From: Dinghuibacter silviterrae
Lineage (GTDB): Bacteria > Bacteroidota > Bacteroidia > Chitinophagales > Chitinophagaceae
Length of the DNA: 64,000 nt
NCBI RefSeq assembly: GCF_004366355.1
Contig: NZ_SODV01000001.1
Span: forward strand, 62,001-126,000
Direction of reading: 5' to 3'
The translations under genes and the position numbers were made by a program. This document shows, piece after piece, positions 34,284 to 42,274 of the stretch; position 1 is the first letter of the stretch; every line of letters starts with the position of its first letter. A model generated the notes under the pieces. It made no database searches. It was not told the origin of the DNA and saw only the letters and a program-made list of their open reading frames with translations.

Positions 34284-35177
34284 ATGCAAACCCGACGCAC
34301 GTTTATAAAACAAGCCAGTCTGGCCACCACCGGGCTCCTCTTCACCCCGAAAATTCTGTTTCCCCCTTCCTCGCTTATAGGTCTTCAATTGTTCACCGTT
34401 CGCGACCAAATTGCAAAGGACCCCGAAGAAACCCTCGCCAAAATAGCCCAGATCGGCTATACTTCGGTGGAGCTTTTTGGCTATGGCAACGGCAAATTCT
34501 TTGGCCAGACCCCGGCACAATTCTTCGGGTTGCTCAAAAAATACAAGCTCGCCACCCCCAGCGGTCACTATATGATGGTCAACTACCTGACAAAAGGGGA
34601 CATGGACGAACTAAAGGATAACATCGCCGCCGCCGCCGCCATGGGACACCGCTATTTCGTCATCCCCTTCTTACTGGACAATATGCGCACCAGCCTCGAC
34701 GACTACAAACGACTGGCCGACAAGTTCAACGTCGCAGCGACGGAAGCCCGAAAAGCGGGCATGAAACTCGCCTACCACAACCACAACTTTGAATTCAAAG
34801 ACTGGGGCGGTGGCAAAACCGGCTTCGACGTCTTTCTACACCAAACCGATCCGGCCCAGGTTTTCTTTGAAATGGACATGTACTGGGTCACCCGGGCCGG
34901 TCTCAGCCCCATACAGCTCATCAAAGACCATCCCGGCCGCTTCAAAATGTGGCACGTAAAAGACATGTCCGTAAAAGCAGACCCCAGCTACACCACCGGC
35001 GGACAGCAATACTTCGCCGAAGTCGGCACCGGCGTCATCGACTATAAAGAAATATTCCGCTACAAGAAAGAATCCGGTATGGAATACTTCTACGTCGAGC
35101 AAGACCAGGTCAGCCGCCCGGTGTACGATGCCATCTCCAACAGCTTTTCCTACGTCAAGGCCAACCTTGCCCGGTAA
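34284..35177 (+). CDS. Sugar phosphate isomerase/epimerase, exported
   Basis: TIM-barrel protein of 297 residues of the xylose isomerase-like/AP endonuclease 2 family. The N-terminus has a twin-arginine-like signal (MQTRRTFIKQASLATTGLLF). Metal-site motifs follow: YTSVELFGYGNG, KLAYHNHNFEFK, VFFEMDMYWVTRAG and FKMWHVKDMS. Bacteroidota have many such exported isomerases acting on sugars or inositols. The ATG at 34284 lies 2 bases after the stop of the four-Cys gene. A bidirectional terminator follows. Confidence 0.9.
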   Translation: MQTRRTFIKQASLATTGLLFTPKILFPPSSLIGLQLFTVRDQIAKDPEETLAKIAQIGYTSVELFGYGNGKFFGQTPAQFFGLLKKYKLATPSGHYMMVNYLTKGDMDELKDNIAAAAAMGHRYFVIPFLLDNMRTSLDDYKRLADKFNVAATEARKAGMKLAYHNHNFEFKDWGGGKTGFDVFLHQTDPAQVFFEMDMYWVTRAGLSPIQLIKDHPGRFKMWHVKDMSVKADPSYTTGGQQYFAEVGTGVIDYKEIFRYKKESGMEYFYVEQDQVSRPVYDAISNSFSYVKANLAR

Positions 35178-35182
35178 ACGTT

Positions 35183-35217
35183 CCGGGTGGCCCTGGAGTC
35201 CAGAGCCACCCGGGTTT
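35183..35217. terminator. Bidirectional terminator
   Basis: Strong hairpin between two convergent genes: CCGGGTGGC (35183-35191) pairs with GCCACCCGG (35205-35213), and the loop contains an inner CTGG/CCAG stem. A short T-rich tail (GTTTATA) follows on the plus strand. Confidence 0.75.
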
Positions 35218-35226
35218 ATAAGTTAA

Positions 35227-35742
35227 CTAAAGAGCAAACAACGCAATATCATTGCTGTCCACTTCGACTTCCCCAAAAACCTCCTCGTCTGTGTCCTCGT
35301 TATAGTCAATGATTTCTTTCATGGTAGAGCTATACTTCGCCCTGACAAAATTATCGGCGATATAGATCACCCCATTTCCATTCATTTTAAATTCTCCGGC
35401 ATCGGGTATATCCAATTTGTTCACGATATATTCCTCCAAATCCTCGGAAACATCCTCTTCCGTGATGTCATCATCAAAATGAACAAAAGCTTCATCACCA
35501 CCGCTCTCCCAGGAAAAAACCAGGCTGGTCTTATCGCTTACGCGCTTTACAATCCAATCCTTAAGTTCCCTTTCGCCCGTTGCGATTCTTTCCATACGCT
35601 CTTTTTCCCGTCCCGCCATCAATACATTTATCCCGGTCCGGTTTGGAACGATCACCGGCTGCGCCCTCGCCGGGTCCTGTTTTTCGACACGATCTTGTCC
35701 AAACAACCGCGCAAAAAATTGTTTAATTGGATTCATTGTCAA
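35227..35742 (-). CDS. Acidic hypothetical protein
   Basis: Protein of 171 residues (or 169 from the second Met), not assigned to a family. The start is basic (NPIKQFFARLFGQDRVEKQD) and the C-terminal two thirds are very acidic (HFDDDITEEDVSEDLEEYIV, DYNEDTDEEVFGEVEVDSND). No signal peptide or membrane segment is seen. It overlaps the DUF6915-like gene upstream by 20 bases, so they form an operon. The pair is more AT-rich than the surrounding genes, suggesting acquisition. Confidence 0.7.
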   Translation of the reverse strand: MTMNPIKQFFARLFGQDRVEKQDPARAQPVIVPNRTGINVLMAGREKERMERIATGERELKDWIVKRVSDKTSLVFSWESGGDEAFVHFDDDITEEDVSEDLEEYIVNKLDIPDAGEFKMNGNGVIYIADNFVRAKYSSTMKEIIDYNEDTDEEVFGEVEVDSNDIALFAL

Positions 35743-36310
35743 GGTCTTTCAATTGTTTAATATCGGGGGTATACTGCCATCTGTCGACCAACTTAATATA
35801 CGGCAGCAATTCATTAATACCGGTTGGTTGAAGATGGTATGCAAGTTCCAAGGCATAATCGATTCCCAGGAACTCCTTTGCAAGATAAATCCCAAAGTTG
35901 CTGTGCGTGATCATCAACGTGGACTTCAGCCCGGACATCAACAGCGGGCGCAACATAAATTCCTTCAATTTGGCATCTGCCGTCTGAACCGGCTTAATAT
36001 GTCCAAGCAGGTCATCATCTACATATTTAAACCAGTTATTTAAAGTGGGGACAACCCCCAGCAAATCTTCTTTACAATGCTCCGCGGCAATATCGCGAAC
36101 GAGCACTCTTCGCCCATCGGAATTACAAACAAATTCGCCAAACTTTTCGATGCATAAATCTATCCCATACGTATGGTGCAGAAGGATCCTATGCCTGATA
36201 TCGAAGTAAAACAATTTGCTCGAATCCAAGAACTTATGGATAGGCAAGTAGTCTTCCGGGGTTCCCAGGAATTTTTTCCTTGACAAAAGGCTATGTTTCC
36301 AATAATTCAT
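35723..36310 (-). CDS. DUF6915-like protein with C-terminal extension
   Basis: Protein of 195 residues. The first ~95 residues resemble DUF6915 (KKFLGTPEDYLPIHKFLDSS, FDIRHRILLHHTYGIDLCIE), a small domain of unknown function with conserved His. The remaining 100 residues (from about VQTADAKLKEFM) are an additional part (THSNFGIYLAKEFLGIDYAL, TGINELLPYIKLVDRW) that I do not recognise. It is AT-rich and forms an operon with the acidic protein gene (35227-35742). No neighbouring mobile gene is visible. Confidence 0.7.
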   Translation of the reverse strand: MNYWKHSLLSRKKFLGTPEDYLPIHKFLDSSKLFYFDIRHRILLHHTYGIDLCIEKFGEFVCNSDGRRVLVRDIAAEHCKEDLLGVVPTLNNWFKYVDDDLLGHIKPVQTADAKLKEFMLRPLLMSGLKSTLMITHSNFGIYLAKEFLGIDYALELAYHLQPTGINELLPYIKLVDRWQYTPDIKQLKDLDNESN

Positions 36311-36364
36311 TTGACGCAGGTGCAGCTAAAATAAATGAAATATCGGATACCTTTAGTCATCTAT

Positions 36365-37621
36365 ATGCAACTCTACGACGTTTTCGCCCTCCTCACCGTC
36401 CTGGCCGCTCTTTTCGGCTATTTGAACTACCGTTTCCTACGCCTGCCCGACACCATCGGCGTCATGCTTATCTCACTCGTCGTTTCGCTGGGCATCATCA
36501 TCCTGGGAGGCATAAAACCCGTCCTGTTCCGGCAGGCCACCGACCTCATCCGCGGGATCGATTTCTATAAGATCCTCGTGAGGTATATGCTTGGCCTGCT
36601 GCTCTTCGCAGGCGCCATTCACATCGACGGCCACCAATTAAAAAAAGAAAGCGGCTACGTACTCACCTTCTCGACCATCAGTGTTTTAATTTCCACCGCG
36701 CTGGTCGCCCTGCTTTTATATTTCGTTTGTAGCCTTTTACACCACCCTATCGGGCTCATCTACTGTCTTCTTTTTGGCGCCTTGATTTCGCCCACCGACC
36801 CCATCGCGGTCCTGAGCATTCTCCGGAAAGCCGGCATACCTCCTTCCATGGAAGTCAGGATCACCGGGGAGTCGCTCTTTAACGACGGGGTAGGCATCGT
36901 TGTCTTTCTATGCATCTACCAGATCGCACAAGCGGGGCCGGGCCATCTTCAACTGACAGACGTCCTGCGCCTGTTCGCCCAGGAAGCGGGCGGCGGCATT
37001 CTGCTGGGTGTCCTCCTCGGTTACGCCGGTTTCTACCTGTTGCGCACCATTGACTATTACCAGGTAGAACTGCTCATCACCATCGCCATTGTCATGGGTG
37101 GCAGTCTCCTGGCAGAATACTTACACGTCAGCAGCCCCCTTGCCATGGTCATGGCCGGCCTCATCACCGGTAACAAAACCCGTCTGAAAGGCATGACCGA
37201 TACCTCCAGGGACTATATAGATCAATTCTGGAGCATGGCCGACAACCTCTTAAACGCGCTTCTTTTCCTCCTGATCGGCCTGGAAATGATCGCCATACCC
37301 TTCACCACCGCCATTCTTATTACCGGATGCTGCGTCATCCCCATCGTCCTGGCCGTCCGTTACCTGTCCGTACTGATCCCTATAAGCCTCTTGCACTTTC
37401 GCTCCGGTTTTGAAAAAAAAGCCATCGGTATCCTTACCTGGGGCGGACTCCGCGGGGGACTTTCCGTGGCGCTGGCGTTGTCTGTCCCGGCCTCGATGCA
37501 GGGACAATTCCTCGTCGCCATCACCTACATGGTCGTTCTTTTTTCGATTCTCGTACAAGGCCTTACCATCGGCAAGTTTGCCCGCCGGGTACCTCGACCA
37601 GGCGGCCCGCACAGCAAATGA
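36365..37621 (+). CDS. Sodium/proton antiporter, NhaP/CPA1 type
   Basis: Inner-membrane antiporter of 418 residues with 12-13 helices. The CPA1 ion-binding motifs are clear: ALISPTDPIAVLSILRKAGI and ITGESLFNDGVGIVVFL, with the ND pair typical of electroneutral exchangers, and later TWGGLRGGLSVALALSVP. The frame opens at 36335, but the ATG at 36365 (MQLYDVFALLTVLAALFGYL) begins at the first helix. The 3' end lies in a 17-base direct repeat. Confidence 0.93.
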   Translation: MQLYDVFALLTVLAALFGYLNYRFLRLPDTIGVMLISLVVSLGIIILGGIKPVLFRQATDLIRGIDFYKILVRYMLGLLLFAGAIHIDGHQLKKESGYVLTFSTISVLISTALVALLLYFVCSLLHHPIGLIYCLLFGALISPTDPIAVLSILRKAGIPPSMEVRITGESLFNDGVGIVVFLCIYQIAQAGPGHLQLTDVLRLFAQEAGGGILLGVLLGYAGFYLLRTIDYYQVELLITIAIVMGGSLLAEYLHVSSPLAMVMAGLITGNKTRLKGMTDTSRDYIDQFWSMADNLLNALLFLLIGLEMIAIPFTTAILITGCCVIPIVLAVRYLSVLIPISLLHFRSGFEKKAIGILTWGGLRGGLSVALALSVPASMQGQFLVAITYMVVLFSILVQGLTIGKFARRVPRPGGPHSK

Positions 37622-37642
37622 ATTTGGCCCGCACAGCAAATG
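37604..37642 (+). repeat. 17-bp direct repeat at the antiporter 3' end
   Basis: GGCCCGCACAGCAAATG occurs at 37604-37620 and again at 37626-37642, separated by 5 bases. The first copy encodes the last residues of the antiporter and provides part of its stop codon; the second is untranslated. It looks like a small slippage or recombination duplication. Confidence 0.85.
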
Positions 37643-37672
37643 GAGACGTAGTTAAATTTTTAATTTTACAAT

Positions 37673-38497
37673 ATGCGGCCCGTTTTCCAGCGCCTAGGCG
37701 ACGCCTTCGTTTATTCGTGTACGTTCGATACAACGTACGCCTACGAACAATTCGTCCCTGAGCACCTCCTGGCGTATCAACTATCGGGTCAGACCCATAT
37801 TTATCACCAGCGCGGCGAGCTGGTTTTGGAAGAAGGGCAACTGTTGCTTGCCAGGGGGAATCAATTTGCCAAAAGCAAAAAGGTCCCCGGCGCCAACAAT
37901 GAATACAAATGCCTTTCCGTGGTGATGACCACCGAACGCCTGCGACAATTCGCGTCGGAGAATGACATTGTCTGTGCCGAAAAATATAGTGGGGGGAAAA
38001 ATATCATACTCGAACCCGATTCCTTTTTCAAAAGCTATTTCGATTCCATAACGCCGTACATCAAGGAGTGGAAAAACGTGAGCACAAGGATGGCGACCCT
38101 AAAGGTCCATGAAGCCATAGCATTGCTCGTACACCTACGCCCAGGCCTGCAATCCTTTCTTTTTGACTTTGCGGACCCGCACAAACAAGACCTCGAAGCA
38201 TTCATGCTCAAGAATTTCCAGTACAATGCGCCGCTGGAGAACTTTGCCAGACTGTCCGGCAGGAGCCTGACCGGTTTCAAAAGGGAATTCGCCCAAACAT
38301 TCAAGACCTCACCGGCAAAATGGCTCAAAGACAAACGCCTGTCGGAAGCCTATTACCTGATCAGGCAAAAAAACCGGAAACCGCAGGATTTCTACCTCGA
38401 CCTCGGTTTTGAAAACCTCTCCCACTTTTACTCCTCCTTCAAGCATAAATACGGAATGACCCCCGCAGAAATAAAACCCCAAAACCATGACCACTGA
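37673..38497 (+). CDS. AraC-family transcriptional regulator
   Basis: Regulator of 274 residues with an N-terminal cupin sensor (HLLAYQLSGQTHIYHQRGEL) and a C-terminal AraC domain (APLENFARLSGRSLTGFKRE, KNRKPQDFYLDLGFENLSHF). It belongs to a subfamily different from the 'HPLVSV' regulators elsewhere in the window. It overlaps the following SnoaL-like gene by 11 bases, so the two are co-expressed. Confidence 0.9.
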   Translation: MRPVFQRLGDAFVYSCTFDTTYAYEQFVPEHLLAYQLSGQTHIYHQRGELVLEEGQLLLARGNQFAKSKKVPGANNEYKCLSVVMTTERLRQFASENDIVCAEKYSGGKNIILEPDSFFKSYFDSITPYIKEWKNVSTRMATLKVHEAIALLVHLRPGLQSFLFDFADPHKQDLEAFMLKNFQYNAPLENFARLSGRSLTGFKREFAQTFKTSPAKWLKDKRLSEAYYLIRQKNRKPQDFYLDLGFENLSHFYSSFKHKYGMTPAEIKPQNHDH

Positions 38498-38933
38498 ACA
38501 AAGGCTACAACAACTGGAAGACCGGATCGCCATCCGGGAACTCATCGACGCCTACACGTATTGCGCCGATACGCGCAATATCCAGGGACATATAGCCCTC
38601 TTTACCGAGGACACCAACTTTGAGGTATATTATGACGAAAAATCGCCTACGCCGACCCAGGTCGTCATGGGTAGAAACAACCTCTACCCCGTGTTCAATG
38701 ATCTGAACCAATACTTTTCAACGATGCACTTCAACGGCCAAAGTACGCTCAAGGTAGACGGGGACCGGGCAACAGGCATCACCTATTGCCGGGCCTATCA
38801 CCTGACCGTCCCCGACGGGGTGCAAAAGCTGATGATTGCCGGTATCCGGTACTACGACACAATGGTCAAACAAGGCGGCGCCTGGCTGTTCGCCGAACGA
38901 AAATTGAAAGTATGCTGGATCGAAAATAGGTAA
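38487..38933 (+). CDS. SnoaL-like NTF2-fold protein
   Basis: Cytoplasmic protein of 148 residues with the SnoaL_4 pattern: RIAIRELIDAYTYCADTRNI, LFTEDTNFEVYYDE and a C-terminal WLFAERKLKVCWIENR. Many relatives are ring hydroxylase small subunits or ketosteroid-isomerase-like enzymes. No catalytic residue is certain. Translationally coupled to the AraC gene upstream. Confidence 0.85.
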   Translation: MTTEQRLQQLEDRIAIRELIDAYTYCADTRNIQGHIALFTEDTNFEVYYDEKSPTPTQVVMGRNNLYPVFNDLNQYFSTMHFNGQSTLKVDGDRATGITYCRAYHLTVPDGVQKLMIAGIRYYDTMVKQGGAWLFAERKLKVCWIENR

Positions 38934-38966
38934 GGGCATTAATTTTCAGTCCCTTGCGTTTTTTGA
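38932..38966 (+). terminator. Weak terminator-like hairpin
   Basis: AAGGG and CCCTT arms around a 14-base loop, followed by GCG and a run of T, placed directly at the end of the SnoaL-like gene. The stem is short, so the call is tentative. Confidence 0.3.
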
Positions 38967-38990
38967 TGAACGGTTCGACTTTCTCCCAAA

Positions 38991-39022
38991 TTTGAAATAT
39001 TGTTGCATTTGGAGTAATTTTG
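38991..39022 (+). promoter_or_regulatory. Consensus Bacteroidota promoter before the small-protein/TonB operon
   Basis: TTTG at 38991-38994, exactly 20 bases of spacer and TAATTTTG at 39015-39022: a full match to the Bacteroidota consensus. The ATG at 39026 lies only 4 bases after the -7 box, so the transcript would begin at or near the start codon. Confidence 0.7.
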
Positions 39023-39025
39023 CCC

Positions 39026-39343
39026 ATGTTCAGACGGCATCCCAAGATTATTGCAGTGCTTCTCCTGCTGGCCCTAAGCCAGCATGTAGGCTTGCGTTTG
39101 TGGATGCACCATTGGCTGCATGAGCACAATACCGCTTCTGCCGCAGCCCCCGTACAACTTCAACAGGCTTGTGATTGCTTCAGCGATACCATGTTACCGC
39201 TGGAGGAATCCACCGTCTTCACCCTTACTATCCCCAGCCAAAATGCTACTGCGCTGGGAGACATTCCCTCTACGACGGTTCCTGATACCGAAAAGGTGTT
39301 TTATTCCCTAAAAGGCCCTCCGGTCACTCCTGTTTGCGCCTGA
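39026..39343 (+). CDS. Small exported protein preceding a TonB receptor
   Basis: Protein of 105 residues with one N-terminal hydrophobic segment (KIIAVLLLLALSQHVGLRLW), a His-rich stretch (MHHWLHEH), a CDCF motif and the C-terminal YSLKGPPVTPVC. Small proteins with this 'CDCF ... LKGPP' plan are often encoded before TonB receptors in Bacteroidota. A metal-related role is suggested by Cys and His residues but is not established. The receptor gene starts 65 bases later. Confidence 0.7.
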   Translation: MFRRHPKIIAVLLLLALSQHVGLRLWMHHWLHEHNTASAAAPVQLQQACDCFSDTMLPLEESTVFTLTIPSQNATALGDIPSTTVPDTEKVFYSLKGPPVTPVCA

Positions 39344-39408
39344 TTCCAATCGATCTCAGACCCCCAGTCTGACCTCACGTCTATTTTACTGCACAATCAA
39401 AACGGAAC

Positions 39409-41910
39409 ATGAACCGGATCATATATCTATTTGTTGCCTTAATTTATATCCAACCCCTGATGGCAGGGAATACCGTCCTCTTCGGCTCCATATCCGGCAC
39501 CGTCAAGGAAAAAACCGATGGCAAGCCCATCGCCGGTGCTTCCATTTCGATCCCCGACCTTAAGATAGGTACCTTCACCGACGCGGAGGGGAATTTCACC
39601 CTCAACTTCAATTCCAAGGGTCTTCACCTGGTGGAGATCAGCTTTGTGGGCTACGCCACCGTCTATAAGACCATCGACCTAAACAAAACGTCTACCCTGG
39701 ATATTCAAATGTCCATATCCAACATCGAAACGGATGAAGTCGTCGTCACCGGTGTCAGCAGGGCCACGGAATTAAAAAGAACACCCATCCCCATTGTCGC
39801 GTTGAGTAAAACTTTCCTCCAGGAACACGCGGCCGCCACCAATATCATCGATGCAGTGGCCAACGTACCGGGTGTCAGCGCCGTCACTACGGGCCCCAAC
39901 ATCTCCAAACCCTTTATCCACGGCCTGGGCTATAACCGGGTCGTCACGGCTGAAGACGGTATTCGCCAGGAGGGCCAGCAATGGGGCGACGAACACGGCA
40001 TCGAAGTAGACCAAAACTCGATCGACCGCGTCGAGATCATCAAAGGCCCCGCCAGCCTCAGCTATGGCTCCGACGCCATCGGGGGTGTCGTTAACCTGAT
40101 CACGCCCTCTCCCGTGCCCCAAGGCAAAATACTCGGCTATGTCAGCGGCATCTACGGCACCAACAACGGGATGATCAATAGTTCCGTCCGCCTGCAAGGC
40201 AATGAGAACGGGTTTGTCTGGGGTCTTCAGGCTTCCCAAAAGGCGGCCAAAGACTACCAGAACGAGCGGGACGGACGCAACTGGGCGACGAACTTCAACG
40301 AAAAAGACGCACGGGTCATGTTGGGTCTTAACAAAAAATGGGGCTATTCCTACCTCAATGCCTCTTTGTTCGATGACCTACAGGCAATACCCGACGGGAG
40401 CCGCGACTCGGCCACCCGCAAATTCACCTACCAGATCACCGACGCCGACACCACCCGCCCGATCGTCAGCAATTCGATGCTCAATTCCTATTCGCTCCCT
40501 ACCCTACACCAACACGTCCAGTTGTACCGCATCTACGACGTCAGCAGCTTCGCCCTGGGCAATGGTAACCTCAATGTCAACCTTGGCTGGCAATACAGCC
40601 ACCGGCGGGAGTTTACCCACCCCACCGCGCCGGATATCCCCGGTCTTAACCTCCAGCTCACTACCTATAACTATGACATCAAGTACAATTTCGACCTGGG
40701 TGGTTACGAAACCAGCGTTGGTGTCAACGGGATGTACCAGAACAATGCTTTAGGCTACAGCACCGATTTCCCGATCCCTGCTTACCACCAATTCGACATC
40801 GGCGCTTTCCTCGTGGAAAAGAAAACCTATGAGAAATTCGACCTGCTGGGCGGTGTCCGGTTTGACACCCGTTCCTTCTCCGGGCAGGGTGCCTATATCG
40901 ATACATCCGTAGCCTACTACCCTTCCCTTTACAAAGGACCAAACCCCACCACGACGCCTAACGTAGCCCTGCAATTCAGTCCCTTGAACAAGACGTTCTC
41001 CGGGCTCACCGGCAGCATCGGGGCCACCTACAACGTCACCGACCACTTCCTGGTAAAGGCCAACATTGCCCGTGGCTACCGCGCGCCCAGCATCGCCGAA
41101 CTGTCCGCCAACGGACCCGACCCGGGCTCGCAGATCTACCACGTGGGCAACAGCAATTTCAAACCGGAATTCAGTGTGCAGGGAGACTTCGGCGTCGCGC
41201 TGAGCTATCCCTTCCTGACCGCCAGCGTCAGCTTCTTTGACAACAATATCCAAAACTATATCTTCCAGGAACAACTGCTCGACGCGAACGGTAACCCCAA
41301 GCGGGTCAACGCCGACGGATCGCCCAATCCCAACGGCCAGTACAGCGAGTTCTCCTATGTCCAAAGCAAGGCGCGCATCGACGGGGGCGAGGCCTATCTC
41401 GACATCCACCCGGTCTCCTGGCTCCATTTCGAAAACGCCCTCACCCTGACCTACGGCACCAATCTTTCCAACGGAGGACATGCCCCCGACAGCCTGAAAT
41501 ACCTGCCCTTTATCCCGCCGCTCCATACCCACACGGAACTGCGCACCGTGGACAGCAAAAAGGGCTTTGGCCGTTTCAAGAAAGGGTATATATACGTCGG
41601 CTTTGATCACTATGACGCCCAGAACCGTTTCTTTGCCGCCTATGGTACGGAAACCTATACGGCCGGCTATAACCTCCTGAGCGCCGGTCTCGGCGTCAAC
41701 CTGGTGAACGCCGCCGGCAAAAATATCGTGCAGCTCTTCATCGAGGGCACCAACCTGGCCAACATCAACTACCAGTCGAACATGAGCCGGTTAAAGTATT
41801 TCGACAACCCCGTCGTTCCCCCCGGTATCCAGCCCGGGATGTTCAACATGGGGCGGAACATCACCTTCAAGGTCATTGTCCCATTCGACCTCTCTCCTAA
41901 AAACAGCTAA
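39409..41910 (+). CDS. TonB-dependent outer-membrane receptor
   Basis: Receptor of 833 residues. After a signal peptide (to about MAGN) comes a carboxypeptidase-like regulatory domain (SGTVKEKTDGKPIAGASISI), then a plug domain (NVPGVSAVTTGPNISKPFIH, RVEIIKGPASLSYGSDAIGG) and a 22-strand barrel. It does not have the SusC-specific features and no SusD follows, so metal-siderophore, cobalamin or ion uptake is more likely than glycan uptake. It is followed by a terminator and then a cobalamin riboswitch that controls metE, not this gene. Confidence 0.93.
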   Translation: MNRIIYLFVALIYIQPLMAGNTVLFGSISGTVKEKTDGKPIAGASISIPDLKIGTFTDAEGNFTLNFNSKGLHLVEISFVGYATVYKTIDLNKTSTLDIQMSISNIETDEVVVTGVSRATELKRTPIPIVALSKTFLQEHAAATNIIDAVANVPGVSAVTTGPNISKPFIHGLGYNRVVTAEDGIRQEGQQWGDEHGIEVDQNSIDRVEIIKGPASLSYGSDAIGGVVNLITPSPVPQGKILGYVSGIYGTNNGMINSSVRLQGNENGFVWGLQASQKAAKDYQNERDGRNWATNFNEKDARVMLGLNKKWGYSYLNASLFDDLQAIPDGSRDSATRKFTYQITDADTTRPIVSNSMLNSYSLPTLHQHVQLYRIYDVSSFALGNGNLNVNLGWQYSHRREFTHPTAPDIPGLNLQLTTYNYDIKYNFDLGGYETSVGVNGMYQNNALGYSTDFPIPAYHQFDIGAFLVEKKTYEKFDLLGGVRFDTRSFSGQGAYIDTSVAYYPSLYKGPNPTTTPNVALQFSPLNKTFSGLTGSIGATYNVTDHFLVKANIARGYRAPSIAELSANGPDPGSQIYHVGNSNFKPEFSVQGDFGVALSYPFLTASVSFFDNNIQNYIFQEQLLDANGNPKRVNADGSPNPNGQYSEFSYVQSKARIDGGEAYLDIHPVSWLHFENALTLTYGTNLSNGGHAPDSLKYLPFIPPLHTHTELRTVDSKKGFGRFKKGYIYVGFDHYDAQNRFFAAYGTETYTAGYNLLSAGLGVNLVNAAGKNIVQLFIEGTNLANINYQSNMSRLKYFDNPVVPPGIQPGMFNMGRNITFKVIVPFDLSPKNS

Positions 41911-41912
41911 GC

Positions 41913-41930
41913 AAGCGGACCGCTTTTTTT
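41913..41930 (+). terminator. Terminator after the TonB receptor gene
   Basis: AAGCG and CGCTT arms with a 3-base loop, followed by seven T. It starts 3 bases after the receptor's stop codon. Confidence 0.6.
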
Positions 41931-41931
41931 G

Positions 41932-41939
41932 TATCTTTG
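41932..41939 (+). promoter_or_regulatory. -7 promoter box for the riboswitch-metE transcript
   Basis: TATCTTTG is an exact match to the TAnnTTTG -7 box, directly after the terminator and about 30 bases before the riboswitch begins. The -33 region is T-rich but not distinct. Confidence 0.55.
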
Positions 41940-41965
41940 CCGCCCGAAGCTCTTTCTTTATCCCT

Positions 41966-42137
41966 CATCAACGGAGAAGGTCCCCGGTCCCGCACCGGGG
42001 TTAATAGGGAATTGTGTGTAAATCACAAGCTGTCCCGCAACTGTAAGTAACGACACCGTTTTTGCCCGCGTAGTCCACTGCCTCCCCCGGGAGGTGGGAA
42101 GGACGGCGAAAATGTTACAAGCCAGGAGACCTGCCTT
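41966..42137 (+). ncRNA. Cobalamin riboswitch upstream of metE
   Basis: RNA element of the adenosylcobalamin type. The conserved parts appear in order: an initial GGAGAAGGTCCC stem, GGTTAATAGGGAA, a long P-stem region with AAATCACAAGCTGTCCCGC, AACTGTAAGTAACG and the B12 box AAGCCAGGAGACCTGCC near 42119-42135. The following 140 bases before the metE start hold the expression platform; GACAAT and ATTGTC arms with an inner GCTTTC/GAAGC stem (42145-42177) form a possible switching hairpin. It should turn off metE when B12 is present, so that MetH is used. Confidence 0.95.
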
Positions 42138-42274
42138 CACCGTATGACAATGCTTTCGTGGACAGAAGCCGATTGTCGTGTGATGCAACGTCATCTCTAC
42201 TTCATTCCATAGGCAGCATTGTGCGGTTCAGCAAGCGCTTTTTAACGGTTTACAAAAACATTAAAAAGCAAGAC

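Noticed and set aside
39409-41910. Reading the TonB receptor as a BtuB under B12 control
   Set aside because: The riboswitch lies after this gene and its terminator, so it cannot control the receptor.
42210-42262. Terminator-like AAGCGCTTTTTAA before metE
   Set aside because: The palindromic core is only 6 bases, too short to call; it may be part of the riboswitch platform.
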